From: Streptomyces hayashii
GTDB lineage: Bacteria; Actinomycetota; Actinomycetes; Streptomycetales; Streptomycetaceae
Assembly: GCF_024539815.1 (NCBI RefSeq)
Contig: NZ_JAHHIU010000103.1
Location: 1-63,198 of the forward strand
Direction of reading: 5' to 3'
Length of the DNA stretch: 63,198 nt
Every line of letters starts with the position of its first letter. Positions within the stretch are counted from its first letter, which is position 1. Below the pieces are notes generated by a model. It had not been told where the DNA came from. It saw only the letters and a list, made by a program, of their open reading frames with translations, and searched no databases. A program made the position numbers and the translations under genes. Of the stretch, positions 47,367 to 56,372 are shown piece after piece.

Positions 47367-48125
47367 ATGAACGCGCGGGACGGCCCCACGCTGATCGCCT
47401 CCGTACAGCGAGCGTTCCGCCTGCTGGAGGCGGTGAGCGCGCACGACAACGGCGCGCCGGCGAAACAGCTGGCGCGGGAGGCGGATCTGCCCCTGGCCAC
47501 CGCCTACCATCTGCTGCGCACCCTGGTCCACGACGGCTACCTGCGCAAACTCCCGGACGGCGGGTTCGTCCTGGGGGACAGGGTGCAGACACTGCACACC
47601 GCGGGTCGTGGACAGGCGCTGCTCAGCCGGGTCCGCCCCACGCTCGCCGCGCTGCGCGACGAGCTGGCGACCGCCGCCTACCTCACCTTCTACGAGGAGG
47701 GCGAGATCAGGGTCGCGGAGATCGTCGACGGGCCCCGCACACCCCGCGTCGACCTCTGGGTCGGATTCGAGGACGCGGGGCACGCCACCGCGCTCGGCAA
47801 GTCCGTGCTGCGCGAGCTGGACGACGACGCCCGCAAGGACTACCTCTCCCGGCACCACCTCGCCGACCTCACGCCGAGAACCATCACCAGCGCCCCCGAA
47901 CTCCTGCGGCGGCTGGACGCCTCTCCGGTGGCCCCGGCGGTCACGGACCTGGAGGAGTACGCCCTCGGCACGGTCTGCGTGGCCGTGCCCGTCTACAGCG
48001 GCGACACGCTCGGCTCGCTCGGCGTCTCCCTGCCGGTGGACCGTCTGCCGCGGCTGGAGCAGGTACGCGCCCGGCTCCTCCCGACCGCCGGCCGCGTGAC
48101 CAGGAGTCTTTCGCTCACCGTCTGA
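47367..48125 (+). CDS. IclR-family transcriptional regulator
   Basis: 252 residues: a winged helix (AFRLLEAVSAH, AKQLAREADLPLATAYHLLRTLVHDGYL, about 10-70) and an IclR effector domain (about 80-245, HATALGKSVLREL, LEEYALGTVCVAVPVYSG, LGSLGVSLPVDRL). Usually senses a small organic acid or aromatic compound and regulates neighbours, but the genes here (kdp upstream, a phosphatase downstream) give no obvious target. ATG 47367; an upstream in-frame start is rejected on family length. Confidence 0.9.
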   Translation: MNARDGPTLIASVQRAFRLLEAVSAHDNGAPAKQLAREADLPLATAYHLLRTLVHDGYLRKLPDGGFVLGDRVQTLHTAGRGQALLSRVRPTLAALRDELATAAYLTFYEEGEIRVAEIVDGPRTPRVDLWVGFEDAGHATALGKSVLRELDDDARKDYLSRHHLADLTPRTITSAPELLRRLDASPVAPAVTDLEEYALGTVCVAVPVYSGDTLGSLGVSLPVDRLPRLEQVRARLLPTAGRVTRSLSLTV

Positions 48126-48172
48126 TCGTTCACTATCTGAAAACCTGATCCTTGTGAGCGGCCGCGCCGACC

Positions 48173-48192
48173 CCGTTTCCTAAGGGAAACGG
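48173..48192 (+). terminator. IclR gene terminator
   Basis: Perfect 8-bp stem CCGTTTCC/GGAAACGG with a TAAG loop. An outer pair TCTGAAA (about 48136) / TTTCAGA (about 48195) could extend it into a larger structure. Confidence 0.55.
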
Positions 48193-48238
48193 ACATTTCA
48201 GAAATCCCCCGGCGCACAGACGAGGACTACGGACCAGC

Positions 48239-49393
48239 ATGAGCCAGGCCCGCAACCATGACGGCGACCCCCGCCCGACGCGGCTGTTCGGACCCCGGGC
48301 GGCGGCGGCAGGACCGCTCGTGCCCGTACTGATCACTCTCGTCATCGGGCTCGTCGCCCTCCTCGGCGGAGCCGGGACGACCTGGCTGCCGCTGCTGGCG
48401 GCCGGGCCGGCGCTGGCCGCCAGCACGGACGGACCACGCGGCGTCCTCGGCGTGGGCCTCCTCGCCGCGGGCCTCGGGGTGGCGCTCGGCGCCCGCGGCG
48501 GAGCCTCCGGGACCGAGCTGGCGGCCGTGCCGGCCGCGCTGCTGGCCGTCACCTCGGCGAGCGCCCTGGCCGGGGCCCTGCGCTCGCGTAGGGAGCGGGT
48601 CCTCGCGGACGTCCGGTCGGTCGCCGAGGCCGCCCAGCACGCGCTGCTCAAGCCGGTGCCGGCGACGGTCGGCCCCTTCGAGGCGGCCGTCCGCTACAGC
48701 GCGGCGGCCGCGGAGGCCAGGATCGGCGGGGACCTGTACGCGCTGATGCCGACCCCGTACGGCGTACGGCTGATCGTGGGGGACGTGCGCGGCAAGGGGC
48801 TGCCGGCCGTGGGCACCGCGGCGCTCGTCCTCGGCGTCTTCCGTGAGGCCGCCTACGACGAACCCGACCTCCTCGCCGTCGTCGACCGGATCGAGCGGAG
48901 TCTCGCGCGCAACCTCGGGGCCGACGACTTCGTCACCGCCGTGATCGCCGGCTGCCCCCGGCCCGGACTCCTGGAAGTGGTGAACTGCGGGCACGCGCCG
49001 CCCCTGCTGGTGCGTGCCTCGAAGGAGATCGAGACGGTGGAGCCCGCCCCGCCCGCCCCGCCCCTCGGACTGCGCGCCCTGACCGACCAGACCCCCGGCC
49101 TGCAGGAGCTGACCTTCGACGACGGCGACCAGCTGCTGCTGTACACCGACGGGGTCATCGAGGCGCGGGACCGCGACCGCGCGTTCTATCCGCTCGTCGA
49201 AGGACTCGCACGCCATCTGTCCGACGCACCGTCGCGCACGCTCGGCGCGATCCATGACGAGCTGCTGGCGCATGTCGGTGGTCGCCTGCATGACGACGCG
49301 GCACTGCTGCTGATCCGCAAGCCGGCCTCCTGCGCGCCGCCTACGTCCCAACTGGCAGCTCCTGAAACGGCGTTGGGGGACCGGGTGGGATGA
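48239..49393 (+). CDS. Membrane-anchored SpoIIE-type phosphatase
   Basis: 384 residues: several hydrophobic segments (about 18-110) forming a membrane anchor, a short linker, then a PP2C/SpoIIE domain (about 140-370) with IGGDLYALM, IVGDVRGKGLPAV and LLYTDGVIEARDRD; HDDAALLLI ends the domain. It probably dephosphorylates an anti-anti-sigma factor in a partner-switching module. No sensor domain other than the membrane part is seen. Confidence 0.9.
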   Translation: MSQARNHDGDPRPTRLFGPRAAAAGPLVPVLITLVIGLVALLGGAGTTWLPLLAAGPALAASTDGPRGVLGVGLLAAGLGVALGARGGASGTELAAVPAALLAVTSASALAGALRSRRERVLADVRSVAEAAQHALLKPVPATVGPFEAAVRYSAAAAEARIGGDLYALMPTPYGVRLIVGDVRGKGLPAVGTAALVLGVFREAAYDEPDLLAVVDRIERSLARNLGADDFVTAVIAGCPRPGLLEVVNCGHAPPLLVRASKEIETVEPAPPAPPLGLRALTDQTPGLQELTFDDGDQLLLYTDGVIEARDRDRAFYPLVEGLARHLSDAPSRTLGAIHDELLAHVGGRLHDDAALLLIRKPASCAPPTSQLAAPETALGDRVG

Positions 49394-49423
49394 CCGCGGT
49401 GGCGTGTGCGGCAGACTGTGCTC

Positions 49424-50239
49424 ATGACACGCATGAGGAAGGCCGCCGCCGCGCTGTCCGCCGCGACGATTGCGCTGCTCGCGACATCCCCCACCGCCTC
49501 GGCCGGTCCCGCCGGCGCGCACACCCCCACCTCCTGGGCGTCTCCCGCCCGGCACGCCCCCTTCGTCCGGGAGAGCTTCGACCGTCTCCCGCTCGGCCCG
49601 GTCACCGCGGGACGCGGCTGGACCACCGACGTCTCCGACGGCTCGCTGACCGTCGAACCGAGCTCCACCGGCCACGGCCGTGAGCTGCGGCTCCGCACCG
49701 AGGGCAACGGTCACGCCTTCCTCGTGCTCTCCGGCCTCGCACCAGCCGGAAACAGTTTCTGGGCCCGTCTGCGACTGCGGGTGGACCGGTTCCCCACGGC
49801 CCCCGACTGGGCGCACTGGACCGTCGCACAGGCGTCCGGCTCCGACACCCCCACCTTGGTACGCCCGTTGGGCGGCCAGTACGTGCCCACCTCACGGGCC
49901 AACTTCTGGGGCGTCGGCTCCGACCTGGGACCAACCGGCGACTGGACGGCCTGGAAGACCTCCGCCCCCGCCACGGCCGACGCCTGGAGCTGCGTCGAGT
50001 TCCACCTCGACGCAGCGGACAACCGCGTCACCGTCTACCAGGACGGCGTCGAGCGGTCCGAGCTGACGGTCTCCACCCAGGAGCACGGGGGCACGGCGGA
50101 CGATTTCGTCTTCCCGCGCTTCGACACGCTCAAGCTCGGCTGGCAGCTGTACCAGGCCGACCCCACGCCCTCCTCGTACGACCTCCGTATGGACGACGTG
50201 GCGCTGAGCACCCGGCGCGTGGGCGGGTGCGGCTCATGA
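49424..50239 (+). CDS. Secreted Cip1-like beta-jelly-roll protein
   Basis: 271 residues with a signal peptide (1-27, cut after SPTASA). The mature part looks like the Cip1/polysaccharide-lyase-type beta jelly roll (FVRESFDRLPLGPVTAGRGWTTDVSDGSL, then FWARLRLRVDRFPTAPDWAHW and SYDLRMDDVAL). Relatives bind or cleave uronic-acid polymers. Catalytic residues cannot be assigned. It faces the arabinan operon across a shared terminator. ATG 49424 is preferred; an upstream GTG adds six residues. Confidence 0.68.
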   Translation: MTRMRKAAAALSAATIALLATSPTASAGPAGAHTPTSWASPARHAPFVRESFDRLPLGPVTAGRGWTTDVSDGSLTVEPSSTGHGRELRLRTEGNGHAFLVLSGLAPAGNSFWARLRLRVDRFPTAPDWAHWTVAQASGSDTPTLVRPLGGQYVPTSRANFWGVGSDLGPTGDWTAWKTSAPATADAWSCVEFHLDAADNRVTVYQDGVERSELTVSTQEHGGTADDFVFPRFDTLKLGWQLYQADPTPSSYDLRMDDVALSTRRVGGCGS

Positions 50240-50243
50240 CGCG

Positions 50244-50283
50244 GGCCCGTCGGGCGAGGCGCGTCGGCCTCGCCCGGCGGGCC
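50244..50283. terminator. Bidirectional terminator
   Basis: A 17-bp stem (50244-50260 with 50267-50283) containing one G-T pair and a 6-base loop GCGTCG, between convergent genes ending at 50239 and 50291. Confidence 0.75.
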
Positions 50284-50290
50284 GCCGGTG

Positions 50291-51451
50291 TCAGGACAGG
50301 AAGCTCCCGTAGGGGCCGCCCAGGATCTGGTTCTTCTGGCTCTGGCTGAAGTGGGTGTTCGGGTAGTCGTAGAAGGACGCGGACATCGGTGTGCCGTCGG
50401 TCGACGAGGAGTCCGGCAGGCCGAAGGCGTGGCCGAGTTCGTGCACCATCCCGCCGTACCAGCGGTTCATCGACTGCCCGCCGACGCCGGCGGCGCCGTC
50501 CGCGTCGTGCCCGCTCAGGATGACCCAACCGGGACTTGCGCCCCCGCCCGCGCCCTCGCCCTCGGCGCTGATCTCACCCACGTTGAGCCACCGGCTGTCG
50601 GGGTTGTTCAGACCGAACTTCCTGGCGAGCTCGTTCTGCATGTTGGTGACCGCCCACCAGTAACGGTCGCCGCCGTTGGGCGTGTTCTCGTACCAGCTCC
50701 GCGGCTGGTCGCCGTTGACGACCTCGACCACGGTGTCGTTCAGCTTGAAGGTCTTGCCGAGCTCTTGCCGGTAGTAGCGCTGTGTCTCCCGCATCACCTT
50801 GGCTATGCCGTCGGGGTACCGCTGGTCGAACGGGACGTCGGAGGGCTTCAGCCAGTACACGCGGACCGTCTTCGTCGGCGGCGGAGTCGAGCCGCCGCCG
50901 CTGCCGCCGAAGCCGGCCAGCCGCCAGGTCCGGGACGCCGTGCCGGTACAGGGCAGTTGGACGAGGCCGGTGTCGGAGGCCGAGGAGTCGCCGGCCGGGG
51001 CGACGCACCTGCCCGAGTTCACCGACTGCACACCGAAGACGTTGCTCGTGCCGCTGACCGTCACGGGCACGAGACGGAACTTCTGACCGGCGCCCGAGCC
51101 GCAGGCGCGCTGCACGATCGCGGCGTTGTCCGCGGTGGACGATCCGTTGACCTCCACGCACTTTCCGCCGGCCGAGGTGCCGATGCTGTACTGGTCGCCG
51201 GTCCCGACGACCGGGGTGAAGGTGAAGGTCTGGTTGGCCTCGCCGTGGCAGGTCCACTGGATGAGCTGGATGCCGTCGGCGGTGGAACTGCCCGGCACGT
51301 CCAGGCAGTTGCCGCCGCTGCGGTTGACCGCGGTGGAGGTGAACGCCGTCGCGGCGTACCCGGGCGGCGCGAGCGCGACGGTGCCCGTGACCGAACCGAT
51401 CAGGACGGCCAGCAGCGCCGGCCAGAGGGAGAGGAACCGGGATCGTCTCAT
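50291..51451 (-). CDS. Secreted RICIN (CBM13) metzincin-type metalloprotease
   Basis: 386 residues: signal peptide (1-33), a ricin-type beta-trefoil (about 35-180), a short Gly/Ser/Pro linker, then a zinc protease domain (about 190-386). The zinc site is HELGHAFGLPD (H337, E338, H341, D347), followed by a Met-turn-like TPMSAS (about M356), placing it near the metzincins. It is the third gene of the arabinan-type operon, 4 bases after the GH43 stop. Its trefoil is clearly a paralogue of the one on that GH43, so enzyme and protease probably home to the same carbohydrate. Expected substrate: protein backbone of a plant glycoprotein (inference). Confidence 0.8.
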   Translation of the reverse strand: MRRSRFLSLWPALLAVLIGSVTGTVALAPPGYAATAFTSTAVNRSGGNCLDVPGSSTADGIQLIQWTCHGEANQTFTFTPVVGTGDQYSIGTSAGGKCVEVNGSSTADNAAIVQRACGSGAGQKFRLVPVTVSGTSNVFGVQSVNSGRCVAPAGDSSASDTGLVQLPCTGTASRTWRLAGFGGSGGGSTPPPTKTVRVYWLKPSDVPFDQRYPDGIAKVMRETQRYYRQELGKTFKLNDTVVEVVNGDQPRSWYENTPNGGDRYWWAVTNMQNELARKFGLNNPDSRWLNVGEISAEGEGAGGGASPGWVILSGHDADGAAGVGGQSMNRWYGGMVHELGHAFGLPDSSSTDGTPMSASFYDYPNTHFSQSQKNQILGGPYGSFLS

Positions 51452-51455
51452 CGCA

Positions 51456-52949
51456 CTACTCCCCTGAGGGTGAGGTCAGAGTGACGCCGAGGGGCGCCGG
51501 GGCGCCGAAGTCCGGCGTGCCGTCGGCCTTCCAGGTGAACTTCTGGGCTCTGGTGGTCCGGTTCATGTCGCAACCGCCGCTCGTCGAGTTGTTGGCGTGG
51601 TACACGATCCAGTCCTCGGTGCCGTCCGGTGACTTGAAGAAGCCGTTGTGCCCGGGGCCGTACACGCCGTTGGCGTCGGATCGCTGGAAGACAGGGTTCG
51701 GCGATTTCACCCAGGACGAGGAGCTGAGCGGGTCACCGCCGTTGTAGGTGAGCATGCCGAGCTTGTAGTCGGGCGTGGAACAGTGACTGGCGGAGTACAC
51801 GATGAACGTCCTGCCGTTGTGCTGGAGCACCTCGCCGCCTTCGTTGACCGCGCCGCCCACCGTTTCCCAGCCGTACGTCGGCGTGGACAGCACCCGTCGC
51901 GTTCCGCTCGCGGTCCACGGGTTGGCCAGCGGCCGGATGAACATCGGCTGCGAGCCGTTGTAGAAGGTGCCGAGCAGGTACAGCTGTCCGTTGAGCTGCA
52001 GGATGCTCGGGTCGAGCTCCCAGGTGTCGTCCTGAGCCGGGTCCAGCAGATCGGCCTTGAAGGTGTACGGGCCCATCGGGTCGAGTCCGGCGCTCTCCAG
52101 CACATGGATGCGCTGGGTGCCCAGGTCGTACGGTTCACGGCCGGCGGTGTAGTAGAAGTACCACCGCTTCCCGTTCGGGCCGTCGAGCAGATGGAACTCG
52201 GGCGCCCACATCGTGCCCGCGCCGTTGGGCCTGGTCAGCTTGAAGATCACCTGATCGGCGGCGCCGGCGAGACCGGCGAGGGTGCTCGCCCTGCGCATGG
52301 TGACCGTCGAGTTCCAGGTCGTGGTGGCGAGGTAGTAGTAACCGTTGTAGTACGTCAGCCAGGGGTCCGGGCCGTGCTGGGAGAGCGGGTTGGTGAACGT
52401 GTGCGAGCCGGAGCCGCCGCCGGAGAAGGCGGGCAGCCGCCAGACCCTGCCGCCGGCCGAGCCGCAGGGCAACTGCACCAGGTCGGTGTCGGAGGCGGAC
52501 GAACCGCCGCCAGGCGCCACGCACTTGCCCGAGCTCACGGAGACCAGGTTGAAGGTCCTGTCGGTTCCGCTCACCGCCACCGGCACGAGCCGCCACTGCT
52601 GGTTGGTCCCGCCGTGACAGGGCCACTGGATGATCGCCGCGCTGTCCGCCGTGGACGCTCCGTAGACGTCGACGCACTGGCCGGACTGCCCGGTGATCGT
52701 GTAGGTGTCGGCGGTACCGGGGACCAGGGCGTATCCGAAGTTCTGGTTGGCGCCCGAGGAGCAGGAGAAGGCGCGCAGCCGGGCCCCGGCGGTCGTCGAA
52801 CCGCCCGGCAGGTCCAGGCAGTTGCCGCCGTTCTGGTTCACGCCGGTCGAAGTGAACGCGACGGCGGCGGACGCGGGCGGCGCCACGAGGAAGGCGACCG
52901 CGACGGTGAGCAGGGCGATGAGTGCCGACAGGCACCGGGAACGGGTCAC
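51456..52949 (-). CDS. Secreted RICIN-GH43 glycosidase
   Basis: 497 residues: signal peptide (1-28), ricin-type beta-trefoil (about 29-175), Gly/Ser linker, and a GH43 propeller (about 182-497). The inverting triad is D195 (HGPDPWL), D313 (ELDPSIL) and E370 (VNEGGEV). Most likely an arabinofuranosidase or arabinanase acting outside the cell. The GTG start overlaps the upstream gene stop as GTGA, giving translational coupling. Confidence 0.88.
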   Translation of the reverse strand: MTRSRCLSALIALLTVAVAFLVAPPASAAVAFTSTGVNQNGGNCLDLPGGSTTAGARLRAFSCSSGANQNFGYALVPGTADTYTITGQSGQCVDVYGASTADSAAIIQWPCHGGTNQQWRLVPVAVSGTDRTFNLVSVSSGKCVAPGGGSSASDTDLVQLPCGSAGGRVWRLPAFSGGGSGSHTFTNPLSQHGPDPWLTYYNGYYYLATTTWNSTVTMRRASTLAGLAGAADQVIFKLTRPNGAGTMWAPEFHLLDGPNGKRWYFYYTAGREPYDLGTQRIHVLESAGLDPMGPYTFKADLLDPAQDDTWELDPSILQLNGQLYLLGTFYNGSQPMFIRPLANPWTASGTRRVLSTPTYGWETVGGAVNEGGEVLQHNGRTFIVYSASHCSTPDYKLGMLTYNGGDPLSSSSWVKSPNPVFQRSDANGVYGPGHNGFFKSPDGTEDWIVYHANNSTSGGCDMNRTTRAQKFTWKADGTPDFGAPAPLGVTLTSPSGE

Positions 52950-55900
52950 GGGCCGTACACCTTTGCTTCGAGGAGGCCGACGGAGTCGGTGCCGTTGCCG
53001 GTGAGCAGCACCCGTAGCCGGGTGGTGTTCACGGGGGTGAAGGAGACGGCGTTGTACTGGTTCTTGGCCAGCGGATAGCCGCTCGCGCCGGGTACGTCGA
53101 CGTAGGCGCTGCCGTTCCAGTACTGCAGCTTCCAGGAGGCCGGCATGTCGATGCCCTGGTCGTCGTCGAAGAAGTAGACCTCGGCCCTGTTCAGGTTCTG
53201 CGCGGTGGGCCAGGTCAGCTCGGCCCACTGCTGGCCGGTCTGCGGCCAGGTGCCCCAGCGGGGGTTCACCGTGTCGTTCGACGACGGGGGATCGATGCCG
53301 TCGTTGACGGCGGCGACACTCTCCCAGTCGGAGGTGTACGACGCCGAAGCCGTCGCCGAGGTCGCCAGGTTGGCCGGTGGCCGGGGCGGCTGGACCCCGC
53401 CCCGGTTGAAGGCCTTGACCTCGGTGAGGCCCGTCTTCGCGCCGGAGGCGTTCGTGGCCAGGACCCTTATCCGCTGGGCATTGATCGCGGGGAACTGCAC
53501 CAGGTTGTAGTTGGCGCGCGGTACGGCGGGGCTCTTCGTCTGGCCCGGCACGTTCACCCAGGAACTGCCGTCGTAGTACTGGATGGTGTACGCGGAGGGC
53601 GCCCGGTAGGTCGTGCTCGCCGGACGGCTGTCCTTGAAGTACAGGCGCATCTCGTTCAGGGTGCGGGCCGTGCCGAAGTCGATCGCGTACCAGTCCTGGC
53701 TGTTGGGCGACCCGCCGGCGCCCCAGAAGGGCTCGTTGGTGGGATAGCCGTCCACCGCGCCGGAGACGGCGCTGCCGGAGCCGGTGTAGGAGGCGGAGAC
53801 CGTCGCGCCGGCCGCCAAATCGGTGAGGTCGGCGGTGAGATCGACGCCTGCCTTGGCGAGCATGTCGACCATCCGGGGGCTGTTCTGCACCACCTTGTCG
53901 GGGGCCTGGAGACCGGCGACGGCCGTGTGGTACGTGACCTTGGCGCTGGTGGTGACCTCACCGGTGGCCGGGTCCCAGGTGAAGGGCGCCAGGGAGTCGA
54001 CGGTGGCGGCCCGGTTGCCGTTGACGTAGATCGAGTAACCCTCCGGGACACCGGGGTAGCGCGCCACGCCGTCGGCCGGGTCGTCCCAGACGATCGAGAG
54101 GTCTGCGTTGCGATAACGCAGGTTGTTGACGGTGAAGTGGTCCCAGCCGATGCCGATCGGGGACAGCTCCACCTTCGCGTCGTTGCGCGGCCGCAGACCG
54201 GCGACGTCCTCGATCACCGTCCAGTTGCTGCTGCCGAGGATGTTGTGGTGGATCCAGGACCGGTAGTCGATGCCGGAACCGTTCCAGTCGGCCCAGAACT
54301 CGTTGGCGTCGGGCCACTGGGTGTTGCCCCCGACGTACTGCGCCCAGGTGTTCCAGTACAGCAGCTTCTTGTAGTCGGTGGCGGTCATCCAGGAGTTGGG
54401 GTAGTTGCGCAGCACGGAGGAGTACAGCCGGAACTGGACGGTGGAGTTGATGGTGGAGAAGTTGTTGGAGCCCGGGCTTCCGGCGTCGGCCGCCGCCTTC
54501 TTGTCGACCTGGTCGGCCGTGTAGAAGGGGAACACCGGGTAGTGGGCCGGGTCGTCGAACAGACGCAGCGCCTGCTTGTAGGTGGCCGTGTCGGGGACGG
54601 CTCCGACCGAGAACGGGTAGTAGTTGTTGATCTCCTTCCAGGGCACCCACTCGTTCGTCGACTTCAACCGGTGCTCGAACAACTGGTGGCCGGGGTTCCA
54701 CAGCACATTGACGATGGCGTTCTTGATCTGCGTGGCGAGCGTGCGCATCTCGGTCGCCTTGGCCGTGTTCCCGGTCGCCTCGTAGGCCTGGGCCGCCGCC
54801 AGCGCGCCGCTGTACTGGTAGGCGGACTCGGCGCGGTCCATGTTCCCGGGTTTCCAGTGGAAGGAGACGGCGTCGGCGTCGTTGCCGGTCAGCGCGCCCC
54901 AGTCGTACTCGATCAACTTGTTGTTGTCGTGGTCGTAGTAGGCGAGCTGCCCCTTGACGTCGCCCTCCGCGTAGTGGGCGAGGTTGCCGGCGATGGCCGG
55001 CTGCCCGCCGTGGATCTGGTAACTCTTCCAGGCGGCCTCGGCGATGTACTGGGTGTAGCTGTTGGACCAGTTCTCCGGATCGCCGGGGTTGTCGAGGAAG
55101 CGGCCGCCCTTGGAGGTCTGGCCGACGCTCAGCCAGTCGCCGTACGCGTAGGACGGGTCGCGCAGGTACTTGAGATCGTCGATGTGCATGGGCTGGGTGA
55201 GCGCGATGGCGTTGTTGTAGCCGAGGACGCCTTCGGTCGACGTCGGGAACTGGAAGGTCTGTCCGGGGATGTCGGCGTCGAGGTTGTTGAAGCGCATCAG
55301 CCACCATCGGTAGTAGACGTTCTTCTTGATCGCCGGTTCGGGCACGTCGATGTAGGGCACGTTCTGGGCCCACCACAGGTTGTAGGTCCGCACGTGGGTG
55401 GCGAACGCGGTGGCGTTGGAGTAGCCCGCGTAGGCGTTGTACTCGGTGAGCGAGGCGGGGATCTCGTCGGTGACGAAGCCCATCACCAGCTTGGTGGTCA
55501 CCGTGGCTCCCGCGGCCACGGTCACGGACCGGTTCAGGCCGCCGTTCGAGACGCTGAAGCCGTCGCCGCTGAGTCTCGGCCGGATGGTGGTGAGGTTGTT
55601 GTAGGCGTTGACCTGCCCGGTCAGCTCGTTGCCGGTGCCCGAGGTCGCGTACGGCGAGGTCGCGCGCAACTGCAGGGTGGTGGCGCTGCTGCCGTTGTTC
55701 CTGATCGACAGGTTGGTGACGGCGACGTTGTTCTCGGTGATGAACTTGGTCTGCGTGACGCTGACCGCGCCGCTGCTGTGCACGCTCTTCCAGTAGCTGG
55801 GCGCCTGCCATCGCTGGGAGACCTGCTCGGTGAACGTGCCGGGGGTGATCGCGACGGTGTAGGCGTCCTTGTCGCTGATGCTCTCCCAGTAGGCGACGTG

Positions 55901-56206
55901 ACCGCCGAAGCCGAGGACCGCCGGGTCGTGGGTCTTCATGAAGACCGCCCGCCCCCGGCTCATCAGCCAGGGGCCGGCCGGGTCGTCCCCGGAACGGGCC
56001 AGCAGACGGTCCATCCAGAAGTCGGTGCCGGAGCTCTCGGCGTCGTAGATGCTCCGCATCATGTCGCCGGGTGTGTAGGCGACCGGCGGAGCCGGGATCG
56101 CGGGGCCGGTGAAGGTGGGGAATCCGATGGTCTGCGCGGCGGCGGCAGGGCTCACCGAACAGATGGAACAGAAGATGAGCACGAGGGCGACGAGGAGGCG
56201 CTTCAT
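52946..56206 (-). CDS. Secreted MGH1-like glycoside hydrolase with two discoidin domains
   Basis: 1086 residues: signal peptide (1-24), an N-terminal beta region (to about 280), an (alpha/alpha)6 barrel of the MGH1-like/GH63-related type (about 290-690, EGVLGYNNAIALTQPMH, NPGDPENWSNSYTQYIAEAAWKSYQIHGG, PDANEFWADWNGSGIDYRSWIHH), then two F5/8 type C discoidin domains (about 795-925 and 935-1086) that usually bind sugar. Acidic residues that could be catalytic are present but I cannot name them with certainty. First gene of the three-gene operon. ATG 56206 follows GGGAGC; an in-frame upstream ATG is rejected because it puts the signal peptide internally. The polysaccharide linkage is unknown, though neighbours point to arabinan or arabinogalactan. 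Confidence 0.85.
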   Translation of the reverse strand: MKRLLVALVLIFCSICSVSPAAAAQTIGFPTFTGPAIPAPPVAYTPGDMMRSIYDAESSGTDFWMDRLLARSGDDPAGPWLMSRGRAVFMKTHDPAVLGFGGHVAYWESISDKDAYTVAITPGTFTEQVSQRWQAPSYWKSVHSSGAVSVTQTKFITENNVAVTNLSIRNNGSSATTLQLRATSPYATSGTGNELTGQVNAYNNLTTIRPRLSGDGFSVSNGGLNRSVTVAAGATVTTKLVMGFVTDEIPASLTEYNAYAGYSNATAFATHVRTYNLWWAQNVPYIDVPEPAIKKNVYYRWWLMRFNNLDADIPGQTFQFPTSTEGVLGYNNAIALTQPMHIDDLKYLRDPSYAYGDWLSVGQTSKGGRFLDNPGDPENWSNSYTQYIAEAAWKSYQIHGGQPAIAGNLAHYAEGDVKGQLAYYDHDNNKLIEYDWGALTGNDADAVSFHWKPGNMDRAESAYQYSGALAAAQAYEATGNTAKATEMRTLATQIKNAIVNVLWNPGHQLFEHRLKSTNEWVPWKEINNYYPFSVGAVPDTATYKQALRLFDDPAHYPVFPFYTADQVDKKAAADAGSPGSNNFSTINSTVQFRLYSSVLRNYPNSWMTATDYKKLLYWNTWAQYVGGNTQWPDANEFWADWNGSGIDYRSWIHHNILGSSNWTVIEDVAGLRPRNDAKVELSPIGIGWDHFTVNNLRYRNADLSIVWDDPADGVARYPGVPEGYSIYVNGNRAATVDSLAPFTWDPATGEVTTSAKVTYHTAVAGLQAPDKVVQNSPRMVDMLAKAGVDLTADLTDLAAGATVSASYTGSGSAVSGAVDGYPTNEPFWGAGGSPNSQDWYAIDFGTARTLNEMRLYFKDSRPASTTYRAPSAYTIQYYDGSSWVNVPGQTKSPAVPRANYNLVQFPAINAQRIRVLATNASGAKTGLTEVKAFNRGGVQPPRPPANLATSATASASYTSDWESVAAVNDGIDPPSSNDTVNPRWGTWPQTGQQWAELTWPTAQNLNRAEVYFFDDDQGIDMPASWKLQYWNGSAYVDVPGASGYPLAKNQYNAVSFTPVNTTRLRVLLTGNGTDSVGLLEAKVYGP

Positions 56207-56274
56207 GAGGTGCTCCCTGTCCGGTCGACGACAGTGGGGGGATGTCATGCGCCTGACATGCGGCGAAGAAACGG

Positions 56275-56289
56275 ACCTAAAAGGTTTTC
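56275..56289 (-). promoter_or_regulatory. Operator-like element over the +1 region (MGH1 operon)
   Basis: On the minus strand GAAAACCTTTTAGGT, 2 bases downstream of the -10. It differs by two bases from the element at 57554-57568 in the divergent operon. Confidence 0.6.
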
Positions 56290-56291
56290 GC

Positions 56292-56320
56292 AACGTAGGA
56301 GCGAGCTGATGGAGTGTCAA
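56292..56320 (-). promoter_or_regulatory. HrdB-type promoter of the MGH1 operon
   Basis: On the minus strand TTGACA (-35, 56320-56315), 17 bases, TACGTT (-10, 56297-56292). Confidence 0.75.
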
Positions 56321-56331
56321 GAGACGGCGGA

Positions 56332-56343
56332 GAAACCGCTTGC
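56332..56343 (-). promoter_or_regulatory. Upstream GAAACCGCTTGC operator (MGH1 operon)
   Basis: GAAACCGCTTGC on the plus strand, containing the LacI-type AANCGNTT core, 11 bases upstream of the -35 box. A near copy lies at 57500-57511. Confidence 0.6.
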
Positions 56344-56372
56344 ACACACGCGGACGTCCGCAGCGAGGCGGT

